Positions 45,110-53,611 of a DNA stretch of 64,000 nucleotides are shown here, piece by piece (the first letter of the stretch is position 1; each line of letters begins with the position of its first letter). The stretch covers positions 1-64,000 of the forward strand of contig NZ_JASLGE010000074.1 in the NCBI RefSeq assembly GCF_030150285.1. The letters are read 5' to 3'. The position numbers were made by a program, and so were the translations under genes. The DNA comes from Pseudomonas sp. Its GTDB lineage: Bacteria > Pseudomonadota > Gammaproteobacteria > Pseudomonadales > Pseudomonadaceae. A model generated the notes under the pieces. That model saw nothing but the letters and a program-made list of their open reading frames with translations. It ran no database searches and was not told the origin of the DNA.

Positions 45110-46441
45110 ATGTTTAAACGAATCCTTGGCTACCAAACACTGTTAGTGGTGGTGATCTTTGCGGGGAGTTGGGGCGTCGCCTTGTGGTCGTGGCGCGACC
45201 ATTACCGTCTGCCGACGGCGCAAGAAATTGTTACCCATTTCCTGATGATACCGACGGCGCTGTGCCTGGGGTATTGGGGCCTTTATCAGAGCGTTGAGTG
45301 GTTGAAGCGCCGCCGATCAGGTGTTACTGAGGCATTGGCTGGCACCGGGCCGTCATCGAATACCAAACCCGCTCTGCCGCTGCAGATACGAGATTGGAGC
45401 ATACAGTTGCCCGTGGGCGACGAGCCTGCAACGGTTTTTGAGGCACTCAAAGCGCGAGAGCGACCAGCCCTTCATCCCACACTGAAAGATGCAAACGGCT
45501 TTCCACGGCGTATCGCTTGGGTCGATACCTTGAGCACTGAAGACTTCATTGAATCAGGGCAAGCGCATCCACTGCCCATTGATGTCCGGCGCGCACTGCT
45601 GCTGGCGCTGGAGGTCCTGGAACCTTTGCTGATGCGTCATGTGGAACGTGAGTTTCTCGATACCCTTGAGCCTCAAGCCCCGTTGCCGGTGCACTTTATT
45701 GTCCCCGCTCGCTGGTCGACTGACACCCAGGCAGCGGCACGGCAATGGCTGGTATCGGCCCTTGCGCCCTTTTCCGAGAGTGGCCTTGAGTGCGCTGTGT
45801 TGGTAAGCAGTGCGGCCGACACTCGCCAAGTGCTGAGCTTTCTTGAACAGTTGCGCCGGGCCGAGACGCTGGAAGCTGACAATGCGCAGCAGGTCGTAGT
45901 CGCAGCTGATTCGTTCATTCAGGATCAAACATACGCGGGCCCGTTACCGGAAGCCTCTGGAGAGGGGGCGTGTGCGTTGCTGATCGCCCAGGGGCTGCTC
46001 CCCGCAGCCTCAACGCCACAAGCGGTCATTGTTCATCCATTTGATAGCGAACAACGTACGCAATCGGTGGATCTGCCCGGGCAGGCACGATCCCCGGCGC
46101 TTCAACAATTGCTCCAACCGTACAGCGCGGGCCCTACCCGGATCGGCGCGGTGTTCATCGATGCGGCCCCGCACACCTCTCGGCAAACCGAACTCTTGGC
46201 CGCTGTGCACGCAACGCTTCCCGACTTGGACCCCATCAGTGAGTGCCTGAGTTTGCCGATGTGTTGTGGGGAGATGGGCCCCGTGACATCGCTGGTTTCA
46301 TTGGCGTTAGCGGCGTCAAACAGCCTTGAGACGCAGCAGGACTGCTTGTTGGTCTCGATGTATGACCCCCTTTGGCGAGCGGTATGCCACATCCAGCCAT
46401 CGCCGCCACCGGCTCAAAAACCCCTTCAGGACTTCGCATGA
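45110..46441 (+). CDS. T6SS-associated membrane protein of unknown function
   Basis: The 443-residue protein has two N-terminal hydrophobic helices (LLVVVIFAGSWGVALW and FLMIPTALCLGYWGLY). A large soluble part of about 370 residues follows, with repeated alpha/beta motifs (PVHFIVPARWSTDT, ECAVLVSSAADTRQVLSFL, GACALLIAQGLLPAA, AVFIDAAPHTS) and some resemblance in layout to the thiolase-like fold. No catalytic Cys is obvious. It lies between PAAR and tssM, so it probably helps the membrane complex or PAAR loading. Family not recognised. Confidence 0.65.
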   Translation: MFKRILGYQTLLVVVIFAGSWGVALWSWRDHYRLPTAQEIVTHFLMIPTALCLGYWGLYQSVEWLKRRRSGVTEALAGTGPSSNTKPALPLQIRDWSIQLPVGDEPATVFEALKARERPALHPTLKDANGFPRRIAWVDTLSTEDFIESGQAHPLPIDVRRALLLALEVLEPLLMRHVEREFLDTLEPQAPLPVHFIVPARWSTDTQAAARQWLVSALAPFSESGLECAVLVSSAADTRQVLSFLEQLRRAETLEADNAQQVVVAADSFIQDQTYAGPLPEASGEGACALLIAQGLLPAASTPQAVIVHPFDSEQRTQSVDLPGQARSPALQQLLQPYSAGPTRIGAVFIDAAPHTSRQTELLAAVHATLPDLDPISECLSLPMCCGEMGPVTSLVSLALAASNSLETQQDCLLVSMYDPLWRAVCHIQPSPPPAQKPLQDFA

Positions 46442-46478
46442 ATTTGCGCACCACGTTAGCCCCGGGAATTGTTTATCC

Positions 46479-49400
46479 ATGACTAGCCGTCTCTCCGCAT
46501 TTTTTTCCAACTCTCGTGTGCTGGCCGTTATTGGGCTATTGATTGTCGCGGGCTTGCTCTTTCTTAATGCTGCTGCGTTGAAAAAAGTACTCCTTGTGCT
46601 GTTGGTGGTGGCGCTGATTGCCTTGGCGGCCGCTTGGCTGTGGCGACGCGTGGTGGCCAAGAAATCGGCGGCGGCACTGCATCAGATGGTGGCTGGCGCA
46701 GAGGGTGACACGCCAGAGTTACAGCAACGGCTGGAAGAAGCACTTCAAGCGATCAAGTATTCGCGGCTTGGGCGTCGCCGAGGGTCTGAGGCACTCTACG
46801 AATTGCCGTGGCTGATGGTGATCGGTAACCCTGCCGCCGGCAAAAGCTCGGCGGTCCTTAACTCGGGGTTGACCTTTCCCTTTAATGATCATAAGGGGGC
46901 TGCGCTGCAAGGGATCGGCGGTACGCGCAATTGCGATTGGTACTTCACCACGGAAGGGATCTTGTTGGATACCGCTGGGCGTTATGCCGTGCAGGAGGCG
47001 GATCGAGGCGAGTGGTTGTCTTTCCTCGGCCTGTTGCGCAAGCACCGCCCGCGCGCCCCGATCAACGGGATTGTGATCGCCGCCAGCGTGGCCGAGCTGA
47101 CCGGGCACTCGCCAGAGTTCGCCATCGATTTGGCCAAGAAGCTGCGGCAACGGGTTCAGGAATTGACCGAGCGCCTTGAGGTGATCGCGCCGGTGTACGT
47201 GGTCTTCACCAAGGTCGACTTGATAAACGGCTTCCATGATTTCTTTCAGGCGCTGGAACCTCAAGAGCGAGAAAAAGTATGGGGAGCGACCTTTGCCTTC
47301 AACGCCCAATCAGGACCCGATGTCGTCAGCCTGTTCGACCAGCACTTCGATGAGTTGTGTGACGGCCTGAAGGACATGAGTCTGGCGCAGATGGCGCTTA
47401 ACCGGGGAGGTGTTCAGGCACCGGGGTTATTGACCTTGCCGCTGGAGTTCAAGGGCATCAAGGCCTGCTTAAGTACCTTCTTGATGGCGTTGTTCGAGGA
47501 CAATCCTTATCAATACAAACCGGTATTTCGGGGTTTTTATTTCACCAGTGCTGTGCAGGAAGTGGCCAGTGTTTGCGGCCTGTCCAATGAAATTACCCGA
47601 CGCTTTGGGCTGAAAGCGATAGGCCATGCCGACGCAGAGGGGGCAGAGGCCGTAGAGCAACAGCTGTCCCGCCATAGCTACTTCCTACTGGATCTGTTTC
47701 GCAAAGTGGTGTTCGCGGATAGGCAACTGGTGCGCCAATATTCCAGTCGTTCACGCACGCGCAAACGCTCTGTGGCGTTCGTTGGCACTGCGTTATTGCT
47801 CGGCACCAGCCTGGCGGGCTGGGCGTGGAGTTACACCAACAATCAACAGTTGGTCAGCAACGTGCAGGCCGATTTGCGTCAAGCCCAGGATATCCAGAAG
47901 GATAGGATTGACTTGCAGTCGCGGCTTGAAGCACTGCAGGTAATTCAAGACCGCCTGGGCCAGTTACAAAAGTACCGTGACGATCACCCGTTGATGCTGG
48001 GGCTGGGTCTCTATCAAGGCACGGCACTCGAAGCCAAGCTTCGGCATGAGTATTTTCAAGGGATGCGCCAGGTGATGCTGACACCGGTAGCAGAACAACT
48101 GGAGTCGTACCTGCGGGAGGTCGGCGTGAAATCAGCTGCGCTCAAGCCCGCGAAATCGTCGACCTCGGCCAGCACAGTGGCGGTCGGCGTCTACCAGCCG
48201 CCGTCGCCAAACAATGTCCAGGATGCTTATAACGCCCTGAAAGCCTATTTGATGCTGGGGACTGCCGAACGGGTAGAACCTGTCCACCTGAGCGACCAGC
48301 TAACCCGCTTCTGGCGCCTATGGCTGGAGGACAATCGCGGCAGTATGGAGCGGGAGGACATGGCGCGCCGCGCCGAACGCTTGATGAGTTTCTATATCCG
48401 CCAATCGAGCGCAACGGATTGGCCAGTACTGGAGACCAAGGTCACATTGGTCGATGACTCTCGTCGTATTCTCAGCGCAGTGATGCAAGGGTTGCCGGCA
48501 CGTGAGCGGGTGTATGCGGAGCTCAAAGCCAGGGCTGCTACGCGCTACCCCAGCGTGACGGTAGCGGGATTGCTGGGGGAGGGCGACAAGATTTTTGCCG
48601 GGAGTTATGCCATTTCGGGCACCTTCTCTCGAGAAGCGTGGGAAGGGTATGTCAAACAAGCCATTCGTGATGCGTCCAATAAGGAACTGAACACCACTGA
48701 CTGGGTACTGCAGAACGCACGTGCGGATGACCTGACGCTGTCGGGTAGCCCGGAACATATCCAAAAAGAATTAGAGCACTTGTACACCCAGGAATACATC
48801 ACAGAGTGGAAGAGGTTTGTGCAAGGCATCACCGTGGCCAGCTTTTCCAATTTTAGTGACGCCAGTGCCGCAATGAACCAACTGGGCGACCCGCAAAATT
48901 CGCCGATGCGTAAGCTGATAGAGGCGATTTACCAGCAGACGTCCTGGGACAATCCCTCGTTGATCAATGAGGGGATCCAAACGGCAAAAGGAGGTTTGTT
49001 GAGCTGGTTCTCCAGTGCGCCTGCCGAGGGCCAGGCACTGGTGCGCGGCAGTGTTGGGGACATTCCGGTCGGTCCCGTAGGCCTTGAGTTTTCAGGGATC
49101 GCCCGTCTTATGGTGGCTCGCGACAGTGCGCCCTCGCTGCTGCAAAGCTACCTGGAAAATCTGTCCGCTATTCGCACGCGCTTGAATGCCATCCAGACCC
49201 AGGGCGACCCTGGACCGGGTGCTCGCCAGTTGATGGTGCAGACCCTCGACGCCAGTGGCACGTCCGAGTTGTCCGCGGGGCTCAGGTTGGTGGATGAACA
49301 ATTGCTCTCCAGCATGGACGACGGTCAGCGCCGTACATTACGACCGCTGTTGTTATGGCCGATGATTCAAACATTTGGTGCACTGATTCCACCGACCCAC

Positions 49401-50135
49401 AACGAGATCAACAAGGTCTGGAAGGCCCAAGTGCATGAGCCATTCCTGCAATCCTTGGCGGGTAAGTATCCTTTCGCGCCTGCTGGGCAAATCGAAGCGG
49501 GTACTGCCGAGATTGCCCAGGTGTTTGGTCCGCAGGGGGCCATTGCCCAGTTCGTGAACGACAGTCTCGGCCCGCTGGTCATCCGGCGCGGCAACAGCCT
49601 GGTCAGCAAGCAGTGGGCTGATGTCGGGCTCAGCCTGTCGCCCTCCTTGATGACCCATTTTGCGCAATGGGTCGCCCCACTGGGGCAAACGGCGGAAGGT
49701 GGCGCGTTGGTGACGTTCCAGATTCTGCCAGGTTCTGCGGCGGGGTTCAGTGAGTACAGCGTGCTGGTAGGGGACCAACAGCTGCGTTACCGCAACACCC
49801 CCGCACAGTGGAACAACTTTGTCTGGGACAGCAGCAAGCCGAACCAGACCGTCAAAATCAGCCTGGTGACCTACGACGGACGGACGATCGACTTGCAGAG
49901 TTTCGTCGGTCAAAACGCGTTGGGCCAACTGATTCAAAGTGCTCAGAGTCGACAAAACGCGGATGGCTCATACGAACTGCAGTGGCACCAGGACGATTGG
50001 GTGGTGCCTGTCACCATGAAAATCATCAGTAACCCTCGTGCGAATGCCGATGGTAGCCAACGTAAGGGTTTGGACGGCACTCAACTGCCACTCACAGTGG
50101 TTGGCCAGGATGTGGCCTTGGAGAAGCGGCCATGA
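46479..50135 (+). CDS. tssM: Type VI secretion membrane protein TssM (IcmF)
   Basis: I start at the ATG at 46479. A longer frame upstream overlaps the previous gene and is not credible. The 1218-residue protein has two N-terminal membrane helices, then a P-loop GNPAAGKSS at residues 116-124 and the IcmF GTPase-like region (GGTRNCDWYFTTEGILLDTAG, VFTKVDLI). A third helix lies near residue 430 (VAFVGTALLLGTSLAGWAWS) and a large periplasmic domain follows. TssM, TssL and TssJ make the trans-envelope channel base. It overlaps tagF by four bases. Confidence 0.95.
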   Translation: MTSRLSAFFSNSRVLAVIGLLIVAGLLFLNAAALKKVLLVLLVVALIALAAAWLWRRVVAKKSAAALHQMVAGAEGDTPELQQRLEEALQAIKYSRLGRRRGSEALYELPWLMVIGNPAAGKSSAVLNSGLTFPFNDHKGAALQGIGGTRNCDWYFTTEGILLDTAGRYAVQEADRGEWLSFLGLLRKHRPRAPINGIVIAASVAELTGHSPEFAIDLAKKLRQRVQELTERLEVIAPVYVVFTKVDLINGFHDFFQALEPQEREKVWGATFAFNAQSGPDVVSLFDQHFDELCDGLKDMSLAQMALNRGGVQAPGLLTLPLEFKGIKACLSTFLMALFEDNPYQYKPVFRGFYFTSAVQEVASVCGLSNEITRRFGLKAIGHADAEGAEAVEQQLSRHSYFLLDLFRKVVFADRQLVRQYSSRSRTRKRSVAFVGTALLLGTSLAGWAWSYTNNQQLVSNVQADLRQAQDIQKDRIDLQSRLEALQVIQDRLGQLQKYRDDHPLMLGLGLYQGTALEAKLRHEYFQGMRQVMLTPVAEQLESYLREVGVKSAALKPAKSSTSASTVAVGVYQPPSPNNVQDAYNALKAYLMLGTAERVEPVHLSDQLTRFWRLWLEDNRGSMEREDMARRAERLMSFYIRQSSATDWPVLETKVTLVDDSRRILSAVMQGLPARERVYAELKARAATRYPSVTVAGLLGEGDKIFAGSYAISGTFSREAWEGYVKQAIRDASNKELNTTDWVLQNARADDLTLSGSPEHIQKELEHLYTQEYITEWKRFVQGITVASFSNFSDASAAMNQLGDPQNSPMRKLIEAIYQQTSWDNPSLINEGIQTAKGGLLSWFSSAPAEGQALVRGSVGDIPVGPVGLEFSGIARLMVARDSAPSLLQSYLENLSAIRTRLNAIQTQGDPGPGARQLMVQTLDASGTSELSAGLRLVDEQLLSSMDDGQRRTLRPLLLWPMIQTFGALIPPTHNEINKVWKAQVHEPFLQSLAGKYPFAPAGQIEAGTAEIAQVFGPQGAIAQFVNDSLGPLVIRRGNSLVSKQWADVGLSLSPSLMTHFAQWVAPLGQTAEGGALVTFQILPGSAAGFSEYSVLVGDQQLRYRNTPAQWNNFVWDSSKPNQTVKISLVTYDGRTIDLQSFVGQNALGQLIQSAQSRQNADGSYELQWHQDDWVVPVTMKIISNPRANADGSQRKGLDGTQLPLTVVGQDVALEKRP

Positions 50136-51118
50136 GCCCGAACGTGTTGACCTTGCCGATCAGCTATTTTGGTAAGTTACCTGCGCAGTCTGATTTTGTC
50201 CGGCCTGTCGATTATCACCGGCCCTTAATTGCCATTCTCGATCGCTGGGCAACCGAGGGGCTGGAGCTTCTGGCTGAGGACATCGCCTGGAAAACCTTAT
50301 ACGACAGCGCACCAGGCGTTCACTTCGCCTTTATGGGGTCGCGCCATCACTCAGTGATTGCTGGACACCTGCTGCCCAGTGTCGACGCCAGCGGCCGACG
50401 ATTCCCCTTTATGGCCGGCGTGACGCTCGAAGTAAAAAAACCGTTGGAGTTTCTTGCGCGCAGCCCATTAGCGTTCACCCAACTATGGTCGCGCCTGGGC
50501 CGTGAGCTGCCGTTGGCGAAGCAGTCTGCCGAGCCGACCCGCTACTTGACGGAACTGAGCGAGTACAAAGCCAATCTCACCGTCAGCCCCGATATTCTGC
50601 ACAACACCTTTGCCGACTTTATTGAAGCGCAGACGTTGGGTTCGCTACAGCAGTTGCTCAATGCGGCGGGGCATCAGGTGGATGTCCGGCGCATCTTGCT
50701 GGCGCTCGGTTTACTGTTGCGTCCCGTCATGAGTAGCGGTGCGCCGAAAATGGGTAAGGGCTTGCGCTTACCACTCCCAACCGATCCGCTCTACCGGCAT
50801 TTGGTTTCAGCCTTCTGGCTCGATTTGATCGCCGATTTTTTAGGCCGAGCCGATTTCGAATTGATGCTGTTACAACGCATTGATCATCTGCCGGCGATGA
50901 CGTTGGGGTTTGGCGGCACCTCTGCCCGTGGACTCTACGGCGTTATCGATCCGCGCATTGAAGAACAAGACACCATCTGGCTGGCAGACCCCGAATGGGT
51001 CGAGCAGGAAGTCAGCACCAGTTATGCGCTAAAGAAATTGTCCATCTACACCAGCCAGCCTGGGCTGTCACTCAACACCGCCAGAGCCACCTTCCGCGAA
51101 ACATTTTTGGGGTTATGA
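50132..51118 (+). CDS. tagF: Type VI secretion-associated protein TagF (ImpM)
   Basis: The 328-residue protein opens with the ImpM/TagF motif SYFGKLPAQSDFVR and continues with FAFMGSRHHSVIAGHLLPSVDASGRRFPFM. TagF represses T6SS activity after translation in Pseudomonas aeruginosa. Here the C-terminal half is longer than the minimal domain, with LGFGGTSARGLYGVIDPR near the end. It is coupled to tssM (ATGA overlap) and one base from tagN. No PppA phosphatase fusion is present. Confidence 0.88.
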   Translation: MSPNVLTLPISYFGKLPAQSDFVRPVDYHRPLIAILDRWATEGLELLAEDIAWKTLYDSAPGVHFAFMGSRHHSVIAGHLLPSVDASGRRFPFMAGVTLEVKKPLEFLARSPLAFTQLWSRLGRELPLAKQSAEPTRYLTELSEYKANLTVSPDILHNTFADFIEAQTLGSLQQLLNAAGHQVDVRRILLALGLLLRPVMSSGAPKMGKGLRLPLPTDPLYRHLVSAFWLDLIADFLGRADFELMLLQRIDHLPAMTLGFGGTSARGLYGVIDPRIEEQDTIWLADPEWVEQEVSTSYALKKLSIYTSQPGLSLNTARATFRETFLGL

Positions 51119-51119
51119 C

Positions 51120-51872
51120 ATGCGTATTGCCATAGGTTTGTTGCTCTCATGGGTATGTTTGGCCGACATCGCTCTGGCTGCTCAGGACAAGATAGTCGTC
51201 AGTGGCACCGTGCCCTCCGAGGCGACAAGGGCGCAGGTGCTCTCCCGTTTGCATGAACTGTACGGTGCCGAGAGCATTACGGATCAGATGGAGGTAGGAA
51301 ATGTCGTCGCCCCCGCCAACTGGGACCAATATGTATTAAAAATGCTGGGCCCGAATTTGCGGCATATTTCCGCTGGGCAGGTTCAGGTGGAAGGCAATCA
51401 GATTCGAGTCAGCGGCAATGTGAAAAACGAAGCGTTGCGCCAAGAGGTTACCAGTGCCCTGGCCAGTTCCTTCAACCAGACTTACCAGGTGCATAATACC
51501 CTGCAGGTCAGCTCGGGCCAGCAAGCGCTGGATGAAACACTGGGCCAGCGCACCATTGAATTTGAAAGCGGGAGCACGATCCTCACAGCCAAGGGCCGAG
51601 TCGTGCTGGATGAGATGGCGCAAGTCATCCGTGAATTGAATAACCCCCGGATCGCGATTATAGGCCACACCGACAACGTTGGGTTGCGCGAGAGCAATAT
51701 CGAACTCAGCTTGGCGCGGGCCGCTGCGGTGCGTCAGTACTTGATCGGCAAGCGAATCGAATCCAGCAGCATGTCGGTCACGGGAAGTGGGCCGGATGCG
51801 CCGATCGCCGACAACAGTACGGCTGAAGGGCGGGGTAAAAATCGTCGAATTGACTTCAAAATAATGAACTGA
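51120..51872 (+). CDS. OmpA-like peptidoglycan-binding protein, TagN-like
   Basis: The 250-residue protein has a cleavable signal (LLLSWVCLADIALAAQ) followed by one or two BON-like repeats (VVSGTVPSEATRAQVLSRL, VSGNVKNEALRQEVTSAL). An OmpA-C domain with the peptidoglycan-binding pattern (IEFESGSTILTAKGRVVL, IIGHTDNVGLRESN, LSLARAAAVRQYL, NRRIDFKI) closes it. In clusters where TssL has no wall-binding domain, a separate OmpA-like protein such as TagN does this work, and TssL at 60392-61162 indeed lacks one. Last gene of the rightward operon, with a terminator 79 bases on. Confidence 0.85.
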   Translation: MRIAIGLLLSWVCLADIALAAQDKIVVSGTVPSEATRAQVLSRLHELYGAESITDQMEVGNVVAPANWDQYVLKMLGPNLRHISAGQVQVEGNQIRVSGNVKNEALRQEVTSALASSFNQTYQVHNTLQVSSGQQALDETLGQRTIEFESGSTILTAKGRVVLDEMAQVIRELNNPRIAIIGHTDNVGLRESNIELSLARAAAVRQYLIGKRIESSSMSVTGSGPDAPIADNSTAEGRGKNRRIDFKIMN

Positions 51873-51950
51873 ATAGTGAGCGAAATTGAGACCCGTGGGC
51901 CCAGATTTTGGGTGTTGGCTGATTCGGTTTTTTACAGGGCCATGCGTAAT

Positions 51951-51977
51951 GAGAAGCCTGAAACTTTGTGGCTTCTC
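51951..51977 (+). terminator. Intrinsic terminator of the rightward T6SS operon
   Basis: GAGAAGCC and GGCTTCTC form an 8-base stem with an 11-base loop, followed by GGTATTTT. It lies between tagN and the convergent small genes and fits the end of the tssM-tagF-tagN transcript. Confidence 0.7.
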
Positions 51978-52002
51978 GGTATTTTGCGGTAATGGCTTGA
52001 GG

Positions 52003-52137
52003 TTACTCCTTAATAAATAGAGCAGACAAAGCGTATAGAGCTGAAAGTGTTGGGGAAGTGTTTAGAAATACGTCTGCAAGGAGCCATAAGCAAATAAACA
52101 CGAGTAGGGCGAGCTTTATTTTCAGATACTTTTTCAT
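52003..52137 (-). CDS. Very small single-helix membrane protein
   Basis: The 44-residue peptide from the ATG at 52137 has a basic start and one hydrophobic helix (IKLALLVFICLWLLADVFL). It ends a chain of leftward T6SS accessory genes, 43 bases after the preceding one. A strong ribosome site is not visible, so it may be translated with its neighbour or not at all. Small membrane peptides in this position can be immunity or accessory factors. Confidence 0.4.
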   Translation of the reverse strand: MKKYLKIKLALLVFICLWLLADVFLNTSPTLSALYALSALFIKE

Positions 52138-52180
52138 CGTTGAGTTAGTTCTGTGTGGGCTGTTGATGGTTTTTGTGATG

Positions 52181-52480
52181 TTATTGTCGGGTTGGTGTTG
52201 TTGGCTTCGGCGTAGAGAGTGAGTCCAAGAGTTGAGGTTTAATTTTACAGCTCCAATGATCAGCCTTGCTGATGTATGAGGCGATATCACACTGATGTAG
52301 ATGCTTATTGATGGCCCTCTGAGTGATGATTGCCAATTTTGCAATCGCTGCATTGGGGGTAGGTTTTAATGGAATGCCGACGGTGTAAAGTTCAGTTTTT
52401 TCTTTATGGGTTTCCACCGTCGTGCTCAGATATTGGCCATTTTTTACAGTCAGGCCATTTGCAAACAAAGGTGCGTTCAT
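52181..52480 (-). CDS. Orphan fragment similar to the PoNe effector N-terminus
   Basis: The 99-residue product has a stretch matching the start of the DNase effector encoded at 53612-55054. Both contain IAKL...TQxAxNK...IASYxSK with the same spacing, and about 16 of 42 positions appear identical. In the effector this reads IAKLIKVTQGAVNKRRRRLG, which looks like a helix-turn-helix. GAG sits eight bases before the ATG. The rest is Lys/Thr/Pro-rich. It may be the leftover of a second, displaced effector gene, or an independent small partner. No catalytic part is present. Confidence 0.5.
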   Translation of the reverse strand: MNAPLFANGLTVKNGQYLSTTVETHKEKTELYTVGIPLKPTPNAAIAKLAIITQRAINKHLHQCDIASYISKADHWSCKIKPQLLDSLSTPKPTTPTRQ

Positions 52481-52516
52481 TCCTGCTCTCGTGATTTAAT
52501 TGAGTTGCTTTGCGAC

Positions 52517-53532
52517 TTACAACACCGGTGTTGATTGATCCGTACTCCATTGCCATAACGTTGTGCCGTAGTCGCTAGCCTCTATTGCGGGGAAGCGAGT
52601 GCCCTTCTGAAAATAGCGACGAGAATTGAGTCGGGCCGGGGTGAACCACCAGCCAGATTTCGGGCAGGACTGTCCTGCCGCAATTCCGGCATTAGTTGCA
52701 GGATCGCGTAGGGCTTTTGTATCAGTTAGATGTTTGGTTTTGTTGGCTCGGTACCAAGCAACCAAGTCCTTGGGGTAATAGAGGTATTTGTGAAGGCTGC
52801 TGTCATCCTCTATGCCTAGAAGAACAACGGCAGCTCCCGCTTCAAAGCTCCAGTAACCAAAGTATCCACCCTCTGCTTTATGGCTGTCGTGCCACGCACA
52901 ACCCGCGAGGTCTTTATACCAATGCTTGAGGTAAGTATTTAGCTCTTGGAGCCTTGCTTCGTCGGATAGCTCTGTCAAAGCATAGAATAACGCCCGGTAT
53001 GGTTTGCTGCAACACAGGTAGTCGCTTTGATAGCGTTCCTCAGGCCCCACTCCATAACACATGAACTCTTCGAAAAGCGTATCCATGCCGCCACTTTCTT
53101 TACTGACACCATCTAGCAGAGCGGCGATTCTTGGTAGCAGATCCTTTCTGTGTAATAGAAAACAGAGGCCGATGATTTGCATTAGGGTCGCGTAGTCATC
53201 AGTAATTGCTAAATCAAATGCAGGTTGGTTGTAGTCCTCATGATATTTCCAAAGGAAGTTTGCATAACGCTCGTAATTGGCAATAATTCCTCCGATTTTT
53301 TTTGTAAGATATCTGCACTCACGCCAGCAGTGTAGTCCAGCATCAATAGATTGAATTTGTCAGTGGCGATGCCTTGCGCAAAGAAAATCCTTTCCTTTGG
53401 TTCAGTTTTTGAAGAAGCCAGACTTGCCTCAAGTCCGTCGTCATCGTCAATTATTTGGTTGTGAACCTTGGTGGCTAATTTGTAATATTTTTCTGATAAA
53501 AATTGTTGTCTTCTAGTCAAGTGAAAGCTCAT
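52517..53532 (-). pseudogene. PoNi-type immunity gene (DUF1910/DUF1911) with a frameshift in an A8 run
   Basis: The first part (ATG at 53532, MSFHLTRRQQFLSEKYY) has the DUF1910 pattern, including FFAQGIATDKFNLLMLDYTAGVS. The second (from about 53295 to the stop at 52517) has the DUF1911 pattern (IIANYERYANFLWKYHEDYN, then FGYWSFEAGAAVVLL). They are in different frames, joined at eight consecutive A residues on the coding strand (T's at 53296-53303). One added A would restore one continuous protein of about 338 residues. The end is an extra SGWW module not usual for the family. It directly follows the PoNe-type toxin gene. Confidence 0.75.
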
Positions 53533-53611
53533 GAACTTAACCTGCTTTGCTTCTGGCTTTAGGGGGGGTTCCAGCGCGATTGTTAACAACCTGTTCAATT
53601 TGGTTGTCGGT

